A DNA stretch of 64,000 bases from Spongiimicrobium salis (lineage in GTDB: Bacteria; Bacteroidota; Bacteroidia; Flavobacteriales; Flavobacteriaceae). The notes under the pieces were generated by a model that saw only the letters and a program-made list of their open reading frames with translations, was not told the DNA's origin and searched no databases. The stretch spans positions 149,857 to 213,856 of the forward strand of contig NZ_JBHEQA010000007.1 of assembly GCF_043678055.1 (NCBI RefSeq). Reading direction: 5' to 3'. The position numbers were made by a program, and so were the translations under genes. Of the stretch, positions 53,105 to 60,370 are shown piece after piece. How positions within the stretch are numbered: position 1 is the stretch's first letter; each line of letters starts with the position of its first letter.

Positions 53105-54169
53105 TTAGCGTTTTCTATATTCGGAAGGAGATAATCCTGTAGTTCTTTTAAAAGCAAGATTAAAAGTTGATTTAGAATTAAAACCACAATCAAAGGCAAT
53201 TGTTAGCATTTTCAATTGATTGTATTCCTTGTCTTTTAATCTTTTCTTTACTTCTTCGATGCGCCAATCATTAATATAATGGTTAAAATTCTTTTGAACA
53301 TGTTCATTGATGACAAAAGATAAAACTTTTGGATTTACATCTAAAGAGTCAGCAAGTGTGGTTAGGGAAATAGCACCATCTAAATAGGGCTTTTCCTCGG
53401 TCATAAAAAGAGTCAATCGATTCAATAAATTTTTACTATCGGCCTCTTCTAAAGTAAAACTCTTCCTTTTTGTGATTGACTTAATGTCAAAGAGAAAATG
53501 ATCGTTTGTAATAACTTGTAAACTTATATAATATAGTGTCACCGCCAATATTATCATAATGGGATAATAATGTATGAGTTCCATAGTATAGTCAAAGTAT
53601 ACGAATTCTGCCAAAACGTAGATCAACCAGATGATAAAAAAACCAAAAAAAATGGATATCAATTTATGTAATAGTTTGTAAAGTTCTTTACGATATGAAG
53701 GTTTATGTTGTCTAACAATTTTATAGGTTAGATACAGATAAATTGAAAAATAGATGATGCTAATACGATCGTTGGCCTTTATGATGTTAGTTAGATACAT
53801 CATGTGATCAATTGGATTTTTTAAAGAAAAATAGTAGGATATAAATACTAAATTTATAATTAGAAATGGCAGGAAATGTAGTGCATTAATATTCAAAGGA
53901 TTCTTAGTAACTCTAGAGGATTCTTTTGCATACAGGTAGAAAGCTGGAGAAATCAATAAAAAGAAGTTAAGATTATTAAAGAACCATGGTTGGTTTTCAT
54001 AGATGCCTATTGCTACAACTCTTGCTAAAAAGGCTGCAAAACCGATTAGTATTAGAGCTAAATAAAAAAAATCTTGTTTTAGTTTCAATCCTTTTATTAA
54101 AAGAAAAACTCCAACAATAAGACCTTGCATGGCACCAAATGAAATGACGAAATTTATAATATTGTACAA
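53105..54169 (-). CDS. AraC family regulator with N-terminal membrane domain (TTG start)
   Basis: A 354-aa 7TM-HTH regulator. Residues 1-220 hold about seven hydrophobic helices (QGLIVGVFLLIKGL, ALILIGFAAFLARVVAIGIY, FGFFIIWLIYVLAEFVYF), and the C terminus is an AraC double HTH (TLADSLDVNPKVLSFVINEH; FDCGFNSKSTFNLAFKRTTG-LSPSEYRKR). The start is a TTG at 54167-54169 preceded by AAAGGAGT, one of the few Shine-Dalgarno-like sites in the window; an in-frame TAA lies five codons upstream. It lies 145 bp upstream of the iminopeptidase-like gene and may regulate it. Confidence 0.88.
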   Translation of the reverse strand: MYNIINFVISFGAMQGLIVGVFLLIKGLKLKQDFFYLALILIGFAAFLARVVAIGIYENQPWFFNNLNFFLLISPAFYLYAKESSRVTKNPLNINALHFLPFLIINLVFISYYFSLKNPIDHMMYLTNIIKANDRISIIYFSIYLYLTYKIVRQHKPSYRKELYKLLHKLISIFFGFFIIWLIYVLAEFVYFDYTMELIHYYPIMIILAVTLYYISLQVITNDHFLFDIKSITKRKSFTLEEADSKNLLNRLTLFMTEEKPYLDGAISLTTLADSLDVNPKVLSFVINEHVQKNFNHYINDWRIEEVKKRLKDKEYNQLKMLTIAFDCGFNSKSTFNLAFKRTTGLSPSEYRKR

Positions 54170-54201
54170 TTTTTTACTCCTTTAAATTTTTCAGTTCAAA
54201 T

Positions 54202-54434
54202 GCATGTCAACGGTTTGTGGATGAAACCTAGCGCGTAAAAGACACTAGCTTTTCGAACCTGTCTGCCGGTTAACATAGCGTCGGGTTTTTATATTTTGTT
54301 TTTAATCTTTCTCTTTTTAAAAGCCAAAATAGCCCATTTCGCTGTGGCGTAAAATTCTTTTGGCGGACTTATTAATATACAAACCTTTCGGTTAAACACC
54401 TATTAGTTATGTTTTATACAATCTGTTAACTTCA
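54202..54434 (-). repeat. AttC-like palindromic spacer
   Basis: Opening arm after the DUF4272 gene stop: AAGTTAACAGATTGTATAAA; closing arm before the AraC gene: GTTTCATCCACAAACCGTTG followed by ACATGC. The arms GTTAACAGATTGT..ATAAAAC and GTTTCAT..ACAAACCGTTGAC are imperfect reverse complements. The loop (about 150 bp) includes CGCTATGTTAACCGG and a TTTTGG-rich part. Confidence 0.55.
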
Positions 54435-54441
54435 GTTATTT

Positions 54442-55206
54442 TTATGTACTCAAATCAGTTTCATCCCAAGTAATGTCTTTAGATAACATCCAAGTTAAAG
54501 AATGTCTTCGCTCGTGAATTACACCACCATTTCCTATTGGATCGAAACCATTTGGAACGGTTTCTTTACCTAATTGAGCACTTCTAACAGCATTATGTAT
54601 ACAATAAAACAAATCTTCTTTCTGTGTTAATTTTTCCTCCGAAACTGTCTTTCTATCCTTCACCCAATCTTCGACACTTTCATCTAAAGGACAGCTAAAA
54701 TCCTTTAAAATTTCTTGCATTTGCTCTCCTGACATCATCTGTCCAGTAATTTCAGGTTCTTTATATCCAAAATACCAAGCTAATGACCAAGCATTTTCGA
54801 ATTTCCAGCCAATAGAATTTCTTGCTTGTTCGTCATCTCTTGACACATTAAGAATTTCTTTTTCTTCTTCATTCATAAAATTCTTAAGGTCATTTTTATC
54901 AATGAAATTCAGAATCTTTTCATTCTCCAAATTTTCTTCAGGAACCATTAGCCAAAGAACAAGAGCTTTTATTGCGTTTAATCTTTGAGCAATTTCAATA
55001 GCTGGGCGTATCTGCCTTTCAAATTCTGTTGGTAAAGAGCTTGCTGGTGTATATCCTGCTTCAAGACAGATAGATATATTTTTAAGTCTTAAATCTGTCA
55101 TCCAGGGCACTTTTTTAAAAGGCGCTAACCCGTCTTCATTTTTAGTTCCTTGTCCAGGTTTCTGGGTATTTTTTTTTGAGCCAAATATTTTCTTTAAAAA
55201 ACGCAT
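54442..55206 (-). CDS. DUF4272 domain protein
   Basis: A 254-aa soluble helical protein. The DUF4272 features are WMTDLRLKNISICLEAGYTPA near residue 36, EIAQRLNAIKALVLWL, RNSIGWKFENAWSLAWYFGYKE near residue 130, and the C-terminal VIHERRHSLTWMLSKDITWDETD (RR..L.W....WDE). The function of the family is unknown; it is frequent in accessory DNA. It is enclosed by palindromic spacers, so a single-gene cassette is likely. Confidence 0.78.
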   Translation of the reverse strand: MRFLKKIFGSKKNTQKPGQGTKNEDGLAPFKKVPWMTDLRLKNISICLEAGYTPASSLPTEFERQIRPAIEIAQRLNAIKALVLWLMVPEENLENEKILNFIDKNDLKNFMNEEEKEILNVSRDDEQARNSIGWKFENAWSLAWYFGYKEPEITGQMMSGEQMQEILKDFSCPLDESVEDWVKDRKTVSEEKLTQKEDLFYCIHNAVRSAQLGKETVPNGFDPIGNGGVIHERRHSLTWMLSKDITWDETDLST

Positions 55207-55228
55207 TTTTATTATTTCTTGATTTAAT

Positions 55229-55368
55229 GGTAGCTAATGCTCTCAGCTATGAAAAGTTTGGGATTTTATGCTCTAAATTTTCGGTTCGGCACTGAACTTT
55301 ATTTTATATTCATATTTCCGATCTATCACTTTTTATCCCACATGTTCATAGCCATTGTCAGCAACTGG
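55229..55368 (-). repeat. AttC-like palindromic spacer
   Basis: Opening arm, three bases after the racemase remnant stop: CCAGTTGCTGACAATGGC then TATGAACATGTGGGAT. Closing arm: ATCCCAAACTTTTCATAGC then TGAGAGCATTAGCTACC. The inner arms (GGCTATGAACATGTGGGAT against ATCCCAAACTTTTCATAGC) pair over most of 19 bases. The closing CATTAGC resembles the GTTAGC core. Confidence 0.65.
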
Positions 55369-55371
55369 TTT

Positions 55372-55683
55372 TTATTTATTCAAGGTAAAATTTACAATAC
55401 TTTCCACATGAATTTTTGTTGTGTCAAATACTGGAAAATCAAAATCTCTTTGCTCGATAAGCATGGGTATTTCCGTACATCCTAAAACAAGTCCTTCCGC
55501 TCCTCTTTCCATTAGTTCATTTGCATACCGAATAAACTTTATTTTCGACTTCCCGCTTAAAGTTCCCTTTCCAAGTTCGTTTTTTACAATATGCTGTATT
55601 TCTTCAATAGCTCTTTTTTTGGATGGAATGATGGTTTCGATATTATATTCTTTCAGCTTATTTCGGTAACAAATTCCATTTTG
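55372..55683 (-). pseudogene. C-terminal fragment of an aspartate/glutamate racemase
   Basis: A 103-codon open stretch without a start codon, ending in TAA at 55372-55374. It reads YRNKLKEYNIETIIPSKKRA, then GAEGLVLGCTEIPMLI, the second half of the Asp/Glu racemase fold with its catalytic Cys. A TAG closes the frame upstream. The first half, with the other catalytic Cys, is absent; instead the sequence runs into a truncated acetyltransferase in another frame. It was probably generated by illegitimate recombination. Confidence 0.75.
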
Positions 55684-55895
55684 CTAACCGAAACACTTGA
55701 TACTACTTTATTTTTGTGTAATAATGAATACGGAATATAATTGTCATTCCAGTAGCCATTTAAATACCAATTTTCGAAATTGAATTCAAATGTGGTCTCT
55801 GTCAACTTATTAAAACTTGCCCTAATTTCCGGGTCGTGTTTAAAATCTTTTACAAATCTATAGTTTATATTGTTGATTTCTATAAGTTCCATCAA
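55653..55895 (-). pseudogene. N-terminal fragment of a GNAT family acetyltransferase
   Basis: An 80-codon frame. MELIEINNINYRFVKDFKHD and NGYWNDNYIPYSLLHKNKVV then VSVSKMEF match the N-terminal third of a GNAT subfamily. After KMEF the natural continuation with the acetyl-CoA motif is missing, and the frame ends eight codons later inside the racemase fragment. Overlap with that fragment is 31 bp in a different frame. It lacks the acetyl-CoA site, so it cannot be active. Confidence 0.75.
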
Positions 55896-55918
55896 TGGTT
55901 AATTCTTATTCAAATTAT

Positions 55919-56051
55919 GCACAACGGGCTCGTATAACCGTCCGTTACGGGTTAATATACGCAGACTTTTCGGTTTAATACAGACCTATGTTTAAATGTT
56001 TTATGTTTCGTTTTGGTATTTCAGCAGTTATTATTTTTATACCATGTTGGC
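55919..56051 (-). repeat. AttC-like palindromic spacer
   Basis: Opening arm seven bases after the GNAT stop: TTTGCCAACATGGTATAAAA. Closing arm: AACGGACGGTTATACGAGCC then CGTTGTGCATAA, about 20 bp before the next gene start. GCCAAC..GGTATAA and TTATACGAGCCCGTTGTGC are imperfect reverse complements, with R-box-like ends CAAC/GTTG. Confidence 0.65.
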
Positions 56052-56060
56052 AAATCGTTT

Positions 56061-56564
56061 TTATTCAGTTACTACTATTTTTTCCATTTTATAATCCTCC
56101 ACAGAATGTCCATTCGGAAATGAGTTTATTATTGATTCCACTATTTTAAATTCGTTTTTCAAATAAATGTCAATCGTATTTTGGTTTTGACGATTAACAA
56201 TTAATTCAATTTTTTTAATTCCATTTTTCGTTGCAAATTTGTTTACATATTCCAACGCTGTTTTTCCGATTTTCAGTCCGCGAAATGATTTCAAAATATA
56301 AAGTTTACTCAAAATCAGTTTGTTATTTAGTTTTTGAATTCCTAAATATCCGACATTTTTAGTGTCATAATTTAAGAGGAAATAACTGAAATTTTCATTC
56401 TCAATTTGATTTCCAATTGCAGTTTCCGATTGAAATTCCGTTAAAAAATACGCTGTATGTTCAACAGGAATTATTGGGTCATAAACTTCGTGTAAAATTT
56501 CAGTTGCCAATTTTTCGATGATTTTAAATTCAGTCGTATTATCTGCTTTTTTAATCTCTATCAT
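56061..56564 (-). CDS. GNAT family N-acetyltransferase
   Basis: A 167-aa acetyltransferase. The start MIEIKKADNTTEFKIIEKLA is a typical first strand and helix, YLGIQKLNNKLILSKLYILKSFRGLKIGKTALEYV contains the acetyl-CoA loop (R-G-x-x-I-G-K, near residue 97), and IELIVNRQNQNTIDIYLKNEFKIVESI is the final strand-helix unit. Acceptor unknown. It lies between two palindromic spacers and starts 18 bp after the end of one, as expected for a cassette gene. Confidence 0.85.
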   Translation of the reverse strand: MIEIKKADNTTEFKIIEKLATEILHEVYDPIIPVEHTAYFLTEFQSETAIGNQIENENFSYFLLNYDTKNVGYLGIQKLNNKLILSKLYILKSFRGLKIGKTALEYVNKFATKNGIKKIELIVNRQNQNTIDIYLKNEFKIVESIINSFPNGHSVEDYKMEKIVVTE

Positions 56565-56582
56565 TGTTTTTGTGAAATGTTT

Positions 56583-56714
56583 GCCAACGTTTTGGGTATG
56601 ATCTCGTTGCGTGTTTCAGCAACTAATTTAGCAAATACAAACCGAATAGAAAATCCGCGATAATTTTCGTAAGTAGGCGAGTACTAGCAATGAATTATAC
56701 AGGGTGTTGTGTGT
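56583..56714 (-). repeat. AttC-like palindromic spacer (family B)
   Basis: Opening arm: ACACACAACACCCTGTATAA then TTCATTGC; closing arm: GCAACGAGATCATACCC then AAAACGTTGGC. TATAATTCATTGC and GCAACGAGATCATA pair with few mismatches; CAAC and GTTG form the outer ends. The loop includes family B AATTTAGCAAATACAAACCG (plus strand 56625-56644), found also at 36421 and, weaker, at 29980. The small lipoprotein gene stops inside the opening arm. Confidence 0.65.
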
Positions 56715-56874
56715 AGTTATTTTTTCGGATTAATGACTTTTGGCAGAACACGAGTATAGCATCTAACATTAACTTTCCGTTTTCGATATATTCTACTTTG
56801 GCAATTTCTGTTTTCTGTTTGCAAGAAATTAAGTAGACTAAACTTATGACTAGGATGAAAAAATAGTTTTTCAA
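56695..56874 (-). CDS. Small lipoprotein, possibly truncated
   Basis: A 59-codon frame starting at TTG (56872-56874): a lipoprotein signal LKNYFFILVISLVYLISC is followed by KQKTEIAKVEYIENGKLMLD and a charged tail. The lipobox LISC is clear. The last five codons (TQHPV) and the TAA are supplied by the opening arm of the adjacent palindromic spacer, so the natural C terminus was probably lost or replaced when the cassette end formed. Function unknown; below the usual gene-length cut-off. Confidence 0.5.
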   Translation of the reverse strand: MKNYFFILVISLVYLISCKQKTEIAKVEYIENGKLMLDAILVFCQKSLIRKNNYTQHPV

Positions 56875-56934
56875 TGATTTTTTTAAAATTAAAAGTCAGT
56901 TATTTATATTTTTATGAAAGATTTTCGGATAATT

Positions 56935-57136
56935 GCCTACAACGGCTCCGACTATGGTTAATAGGGGAATTAACAAGCGATTAAGTTCCGATTAAGCACT
57001 GAGCCAAAACTTTTTATTTGGTTTCATCTTTTTATTATAAAGCCAAATCCAAAAGATTTGGCGGACTTGGTTCAAAGTTCTGAACTTTGGGTTAAGTACA
57101 AAACCCGTATTAATTTAGCCATTGTTACAAACTGGC
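56935..57136 (-). repeat. AttC-like palindromic spacer
   Basis: Opening arm: GCCAGTTTGTAACAATGGCT then AAATTAATACGGG; closing arm: CCCCTATTAACCATAGTCGG then AGCCGTTGTAGGC. TAACAATGGCT and AGCCGTTGTA are near reverse complements. The loop carries two further perfect hairpins: GCCAAATC/GATTTGGC (57042-57049, 57055-57062) and CAAAGTTC/GAACTTTG (57073-57089). About 200 bp. Confidence 0.65.
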
Positions 57137-57183
57137 GTTGACATCTTTTTGAAATTCTGCTCAGTAAGGATTTTAACTACGTT

Positions 57184-58320
57184 TCAGTTTTTAGAATCAG
57201 TATTAGTAGATGATTGTATTAGTTTGCTTATTTTATAAACATCTATTTCTGAGGTATTTGGGTCGATTTCAGATACCCATCCAATTTCTGAATTAAAAAG
57301 ACTTATCCTGCCTGGCAAATGTATCTGTCCAAATTCTGTCCAAGTAGTTCCATTGTTATTTGAGTAGTACAATTTGTTTGAGGTAATTGCATTATTAGAA
57401 TAGGAAGTACATAAAAACTCTCCTGGCTTATTTGGAATACTGTTGAGGTCGAAAATTTTATCAGCGAGTCCTTGGGGGGTAACAATTGACCAATTTTCTC
57501 CTCCGTCTGAAGTTACAATCATATTTTTAGAGAAGTAATCACCACGATCATGATACCTAGCTATACCATTTAGAGAATCGGAGAAAGTTACTTCAAAAAT
57601 TAAATCTTTATCAGTTAAAGGTGTATTATAGGCAGTCCATGTTGTTCCTCGATCAATTGATTTTAGTATTCGGCCCATAGTACCGACCCAAATAGTATCC
57701 TTAATTGCATAATAACTATCATCACTTTCAATTTCACGAGAAGATTCTATTTTCGGAAAATTCGACTCAGGAAGCCTTTTCCAATCGTTACCTGCATTAT
57801 AAGTTTTAAAAACTTGAAAATATCCATCTGCATTTGAAGCAAAAACAATTCCCTCAAGATGATCAAAAAAATGTATTTGTCCACCATAGCCGTCAGAGAA
57901 AGGCACATTTTGGACTATCCAATTATCACCTCCATCAAAGGTGGCATATATTTTAGACTTCCAATCAGTGCGGTTAAAAAAATCCATCCTATCGACACTA
58001 CTAACCCAAGCACTATCTTTACTGACTGCACTGATACAAGCGATGTAAAATTTGCTAGGTGTCTCTGCCGGCAAAATATCATTTTTCCATGTTATTCCTC
58101 CATCTTTCGTATGTGTAATTATATTTGGTGTATGCTCCTTAACAGTAACATTTGGGTTTGAACAACTTGCCCAAACAGTATTTCTATTAACAGTAATCAT
58201 GTGAAAAGGGGAAGTACTTCCATTACTACCTAAGCTAGTATATTGTGGTGTAAATTTTTGAGAATAAACTAAATTTGATAGAGTAATTGAAAAAATTGTA
58301 ATTAGAATAATTGTTTTCAT
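57184..58320 (-). CDS. Secreted BNR/YCF48-like repeat protein
   Basis: A 378-aa protein from the ATG at 58320, where a signal peptide begins (MKTIILITIFSITLSNLVYS); 20 open codons upstream are considered non-coding. At least five BNR/sialidase-type Asp-box repeats are seen, such as HTKDGGITWKND, ATFDGGDNWIV, TYNAGNDWKRL, SIDRGTTWTAY, TSDGGENWSIV and YSNNNGTTWTEF, arranged as a beta propeller. No sialidase catalytic residues are evident, so a binding or assembly role is likely. Confidence 0.82.
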   Translation of the reverse strand: MKTIILITIFSITLSNLVYSQKFTPQYTSLGSNGSTSPFHMITVNRNTVWASCSNPNVTVKEHTPNIITHTKDGGITWKNDILPAETPSKFYIACISAVSKDSAWVSSVDRMDFFNRTDWKSKIYATFDGGDNWIVQNVPFSDGYGGQIHFFDHLEGIVFASNADGYFQVFKTYNAGNDWKRLPESNFPKIESSREIESDDSYYAIKDTIWVGTMGRILKSIDRGTTWTAYNTPLTDKDLIFEVTFSDSLNGIARYHDRGDYFSKNMIVTSDGGENWSIVTPQGLADKIFDLNSIPNKPGEFLCTSYSNNAITSNKLYYSNNNGTTWTEFGQIHLPGRISLFNSEIGWVSEIDPNTSEIDVYKISKLIQSSTNTDSKN

Positions 58321-58395
58321 CGGAATATAGATTTTACTTTTGTCCAAAGGTAAACAGTATGTTGTGCAATCTATTTTCATTCAAACACCAAAAGT

Positions 58396-58563
58396 GTCCA
58401 GAAAAAAGAATCTGGACTAAATTTACTGATCTTGACTCATTCGATATTGTGACGGTGTATACTCAGTATTTTTTTTGAAAATAGTATTGAATGATGATTT
58501 TGAATTAAATCCAGCTTCGTTAGAAATCGCTTCTAAGGTGTAATGTTTAAATTTTGATGAAGT
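58396..58563 (-). pseudogene. Remnant of an AraC-type C-terminal domain with 3' hairpin
   Basis: A minus-strand frame of about 46 codons with no start reads HYTLEAISNEAGFNSKSSFN then TIFKKNTEYTPSQYRMSQ, ending in TAA at 58423-58425; a TAA also closes it upstream. This is the last third of an AraC family regulator. A hairpin GTCCAG...CTGGAC (58396-58417) follows, the same as that after the 41.3 kb remnant. The rest of the 58321-58800 interval has no recognisable gene. Confidence 0.7.
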
Positions 58564-58807
58564 TTAATAATGTCTTGATTTTCTCACTTTATGATTGTTT
58601 AAATACTCAAAAAAATCGACCTTATGAATAATCTAATTTTAATTCGCTTTGTTCCGTCACTCAATGTTGAGATAAAACACCAAGTGTTTGTCCGTTCATT
58701 GCTGATTGGTTTTTTGTGTTTTCTTTGAATCCTTTTTCGGAAACAAACCTCTTATTCTTTCTGAAAATTAATCATATTCAGTATTAGTAATATTTTTTCT
58801 CAAATTA

Positions 58808-58932
58808 CACACAACGGTTTGTATATGATTCCTTAATTGGAAATTCATATGAATTTCCAATTAAGGAATCAGTACCATTTAAAAGTAGTAAATATTCTTT
58901 GAAGTAAGAATGTAGCTATGGATTATACACGT
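58808..58932 (-). repeat. AttC-like spacer, part left of IS110 B
   Basis: Closing arm: GAATCATATACAAACCGTTG then TGTGTAATT. Interior: the family A core TTTAAAAGTAGTAAATATTC (plus strand 58878-58897), then GGATTATACACGT up to the element. The opening arm is CACCACAACAA at 60137-60150 (minus strand), beyond the insertion. Rejoined, CACAACAA-AG-ACGTGTATAATCC resembles the intact opening arm at 56.7 kb. Confidence 0.65.
58826..58871. repeat. 46-bp perfect palindrome
   Basis: TGATTCCTTAATTGGAAATTCAT followed directly by its exact reverse complement, with the centre between 58848 and 58849 and no spacer. It lies inside the AttC-like spacer split by IS110 B, between its closing arm and the family A core. 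Palindromes of this length without a loop are usually unstable, so its persistence is notable. Confidence 0.9.
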
Positions 58933-58973
58933 CTTAAGTTTACAATCCTTTAATTTTAATGGTTTAATCAGAA

Positions 58974-59123
58974 AGAACAAAAGAGAGGATTAAGATTAGT
59001 ATACACGGTGAAGCTTTGGACTTCGACAACAATGATAATCCCCTCTCTTTTCTACTTAAATATCGTTCAGTTCTGTGAGACTTTGGATCTCGATTTTAAG
59101 TTGTTGATAGGTAAGTAGCTAGT
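58974..59123 (+). ncRNA. Candidate bridge RNA of IS110 element B
   Basis: Stem-loop 1: AAAAGAGAGG (58979-58988) pairs with 59042-59051; inner hairpin GAAG/CTTC (59010-59013, 59021-59024) with loop CTTTGGA. Stem-loop 2: CTACTTA (59052-59058) pairs with TAAGTAG (59112-59118); inner hairpin GAGA/TCTC (59077-59080, 59088-59091) with loop CTTTGGA. Spacings equal those of A base for base. Left side TATACACG (59000-59007) equals the left flank, CAACAA (59027-59032) is complementary to TTGTTG on the right, and TCAGTTCT (59067-59074) equals the element right end including the core. Confidence 0.72.
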
Positions 59124-59144
59124 TCTTTCCAAAAGAAATTTTCT

Positions 59145-60110
59145 ATGAATAAATATAAAGAAATTTATGGTATTGATATTAGTAAAAGGGTGTTTGATCT
59201 TTACAATTCAGAAGTTGGCCATTTGCAATTTACCAATGATGAAAAAGGGTTTAAGCTATTGGTTGAGCATTTATCGAAAGACTCTTTAATAGTTATGGAA
59301 GCTACAGGGTATTATCATTATCGATTAGCTCAATACTTGTACAAAACAGGTTTTGCTGTATCTGTTGTGAATCCATTATCTGTCAAGCGATTTATTCAGA
59401 TGAAGTTAACTAAGGTAAAAACCGATAAGAGTGATGCTAAAGCTATCTGTGAGTATGGGATGTTGAATGAAGTTCCATTATACAATGCTTTAACAGATGT
59501 TCAGGCAGAATGCTTACAGTTATTCAGGTTGTTGGATAATTACTTAAAGCAACGTACCGCTACCAAGAACAAATTACATGGAGAAAAGAGCTTAGGGGTA
59601 CCATCAAAGCTTGTATATCGTTCATTAACCAGACATCTAAAGCATTTGAATGGGGAAATAGAACTGCTAGAGGGGCATCTTTTAGAGTTAATTAAACAAG
59701 AGCAGCAACATCAGTTAACTTTATTAAAAAGTATACCAGGTGTGGGTGTTAAGACAGCTTTGTTTTTAATTGTAGTGACCGATGGTTTTAAGAAGTTTGA
59801 GAGTGCTAAACAATTGTGTAGTTATGTTGGTATTACCCCAACCATTAGAGAGTCTGGAAGTAGTATAAGAGGACGCAGTAGGATCAGTAAAATAGGCAAT
59901 AGAAAGCTTCGGAATTTATTGTTTTTATGTGCTTTTTCGGCATGTAAACACAACAAAGCATGTAAAGAACTATATGATCGGATTGTAGTCAAAGGAAAGA
60001 GTAAAAAGCTGGCACTGATAGCAGTAGCAAACAAACTATTAAAACAAGCCTTTGCAATTGCTAAAAGCGGATTACCTTATGATGAGAATTTTGTTTCAAG
60101 ATTAGCCTAA
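59145..60110 (+). CDS. IS110 family transposase (element B)
   Basis: A 321-aa DEDD/RuvC-like recombinase, intact. Acidic motifs are YGIDISKRVFDLYN, IVMEATGYYHYRL and VKTDKSDAKAI. The C-terminal Tnp domain holds LKSIPGVGVKTALFLIV and ESGSSIRGRSRISKIG with the conserved Ser. Same length and motif spacing as the copy at 48379. Its codon use is more AT-rich than A, supporting independent arrival. Confidence 0.92.
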   Translation: MNKYKEIYGIDISKRVFDLYNSEVGHLQFTNDEKGFKLLVEHLSKDSLIVMEATGYYHYRLAQYLYKTGFAVSVVNPLSVKRFIQMKLTKVKTDKSDAKAICEYGMLNEVPLYNALTDVQAECLQLFRLLDNYLKQRTATKNKLHGEKSLGVPSKLVYRSLTRHLKHLNGEIELLEGHLLELIKQEQQHQLTLLKSIPGVGVKTALFLIVVTDGFKKFESAKQLCSYVGITPTIRESGSSIRGRSRISKIGNRKLRNLLFLCAFSACKHNKACKELYDRIVVKGKSKKLALIAVANKLLKQAFAIAKSGLPYDENFVSRLA

Positions 60111-60155
60111 AAAAGCTTGTTTTTTAACTCAGTTCTTTGTTGTGGTGTCGTTTTT

Positions 60156-60362
60156 TTAGAGCTTTTTCATCTTTGGGCTAATTCCCATCTTTTTAATTCC
60201 ACTTTCCAACTTTTGAAAATCAGCTTTTTTGAGAATTAATTGAGAACTGACGAATCTATCTGCTCCGTGCACGACTCCAATTTCTCCCGTTCTTGATTTT
60301 ATGGCAATTATACTTAGTAACCTTTCAATTAGTTGTTTTTCTTCGGTATCTAACTTCATCAA
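60156..60362 (-). CDS. Small protein of unknown function
   Basis: A 68-aa basic protein (KLDTEEKQLIERLLSIIAIK, then VVHGADRFVSSQLILKKADFQKLESGIKKMG). It is predicted helical with one short hydrophobic patch and no signal peptide or membrane helix. Not recognised. It starts eight bases after the 77-aa gene stop, so the two are co-translated and could be a functional pair such as an antitoxin-like or regulatory couple, but there is no direct evidence. Its stop lies five bases before the AttC-like arm cut by IS110 B. Confidence 0.55.
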   Translation of the reverse strand: MMKLDTEEKQLIERLLSIIAIKSRTGEIGVVHGADRFVSSQLILKKADFQKLESGIKKMGISPKMKKL

Positions 60363-60370
60363 TCATTTTT

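Larger units (their letters stand above)
58933..60136 (+). mobile_element. IS110-family insertion sequence B, with CT core at both ends
   Basis: About 1.2 kb, same orientation and layout as element A. Left end CTTAAGTTT (58933), right end CTCAGTT-CT with the core at 60135-60136, then TTGTTGTGG of the target. Internal similarity to A is clear at both ends and in the transposase, but the sequences have diverged, so this is a related element and not a recent duplicate. Removal restores ATTATACACGT-CT-TTGTTGTGG, an AttC-like arm. Confidence 0.75.
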
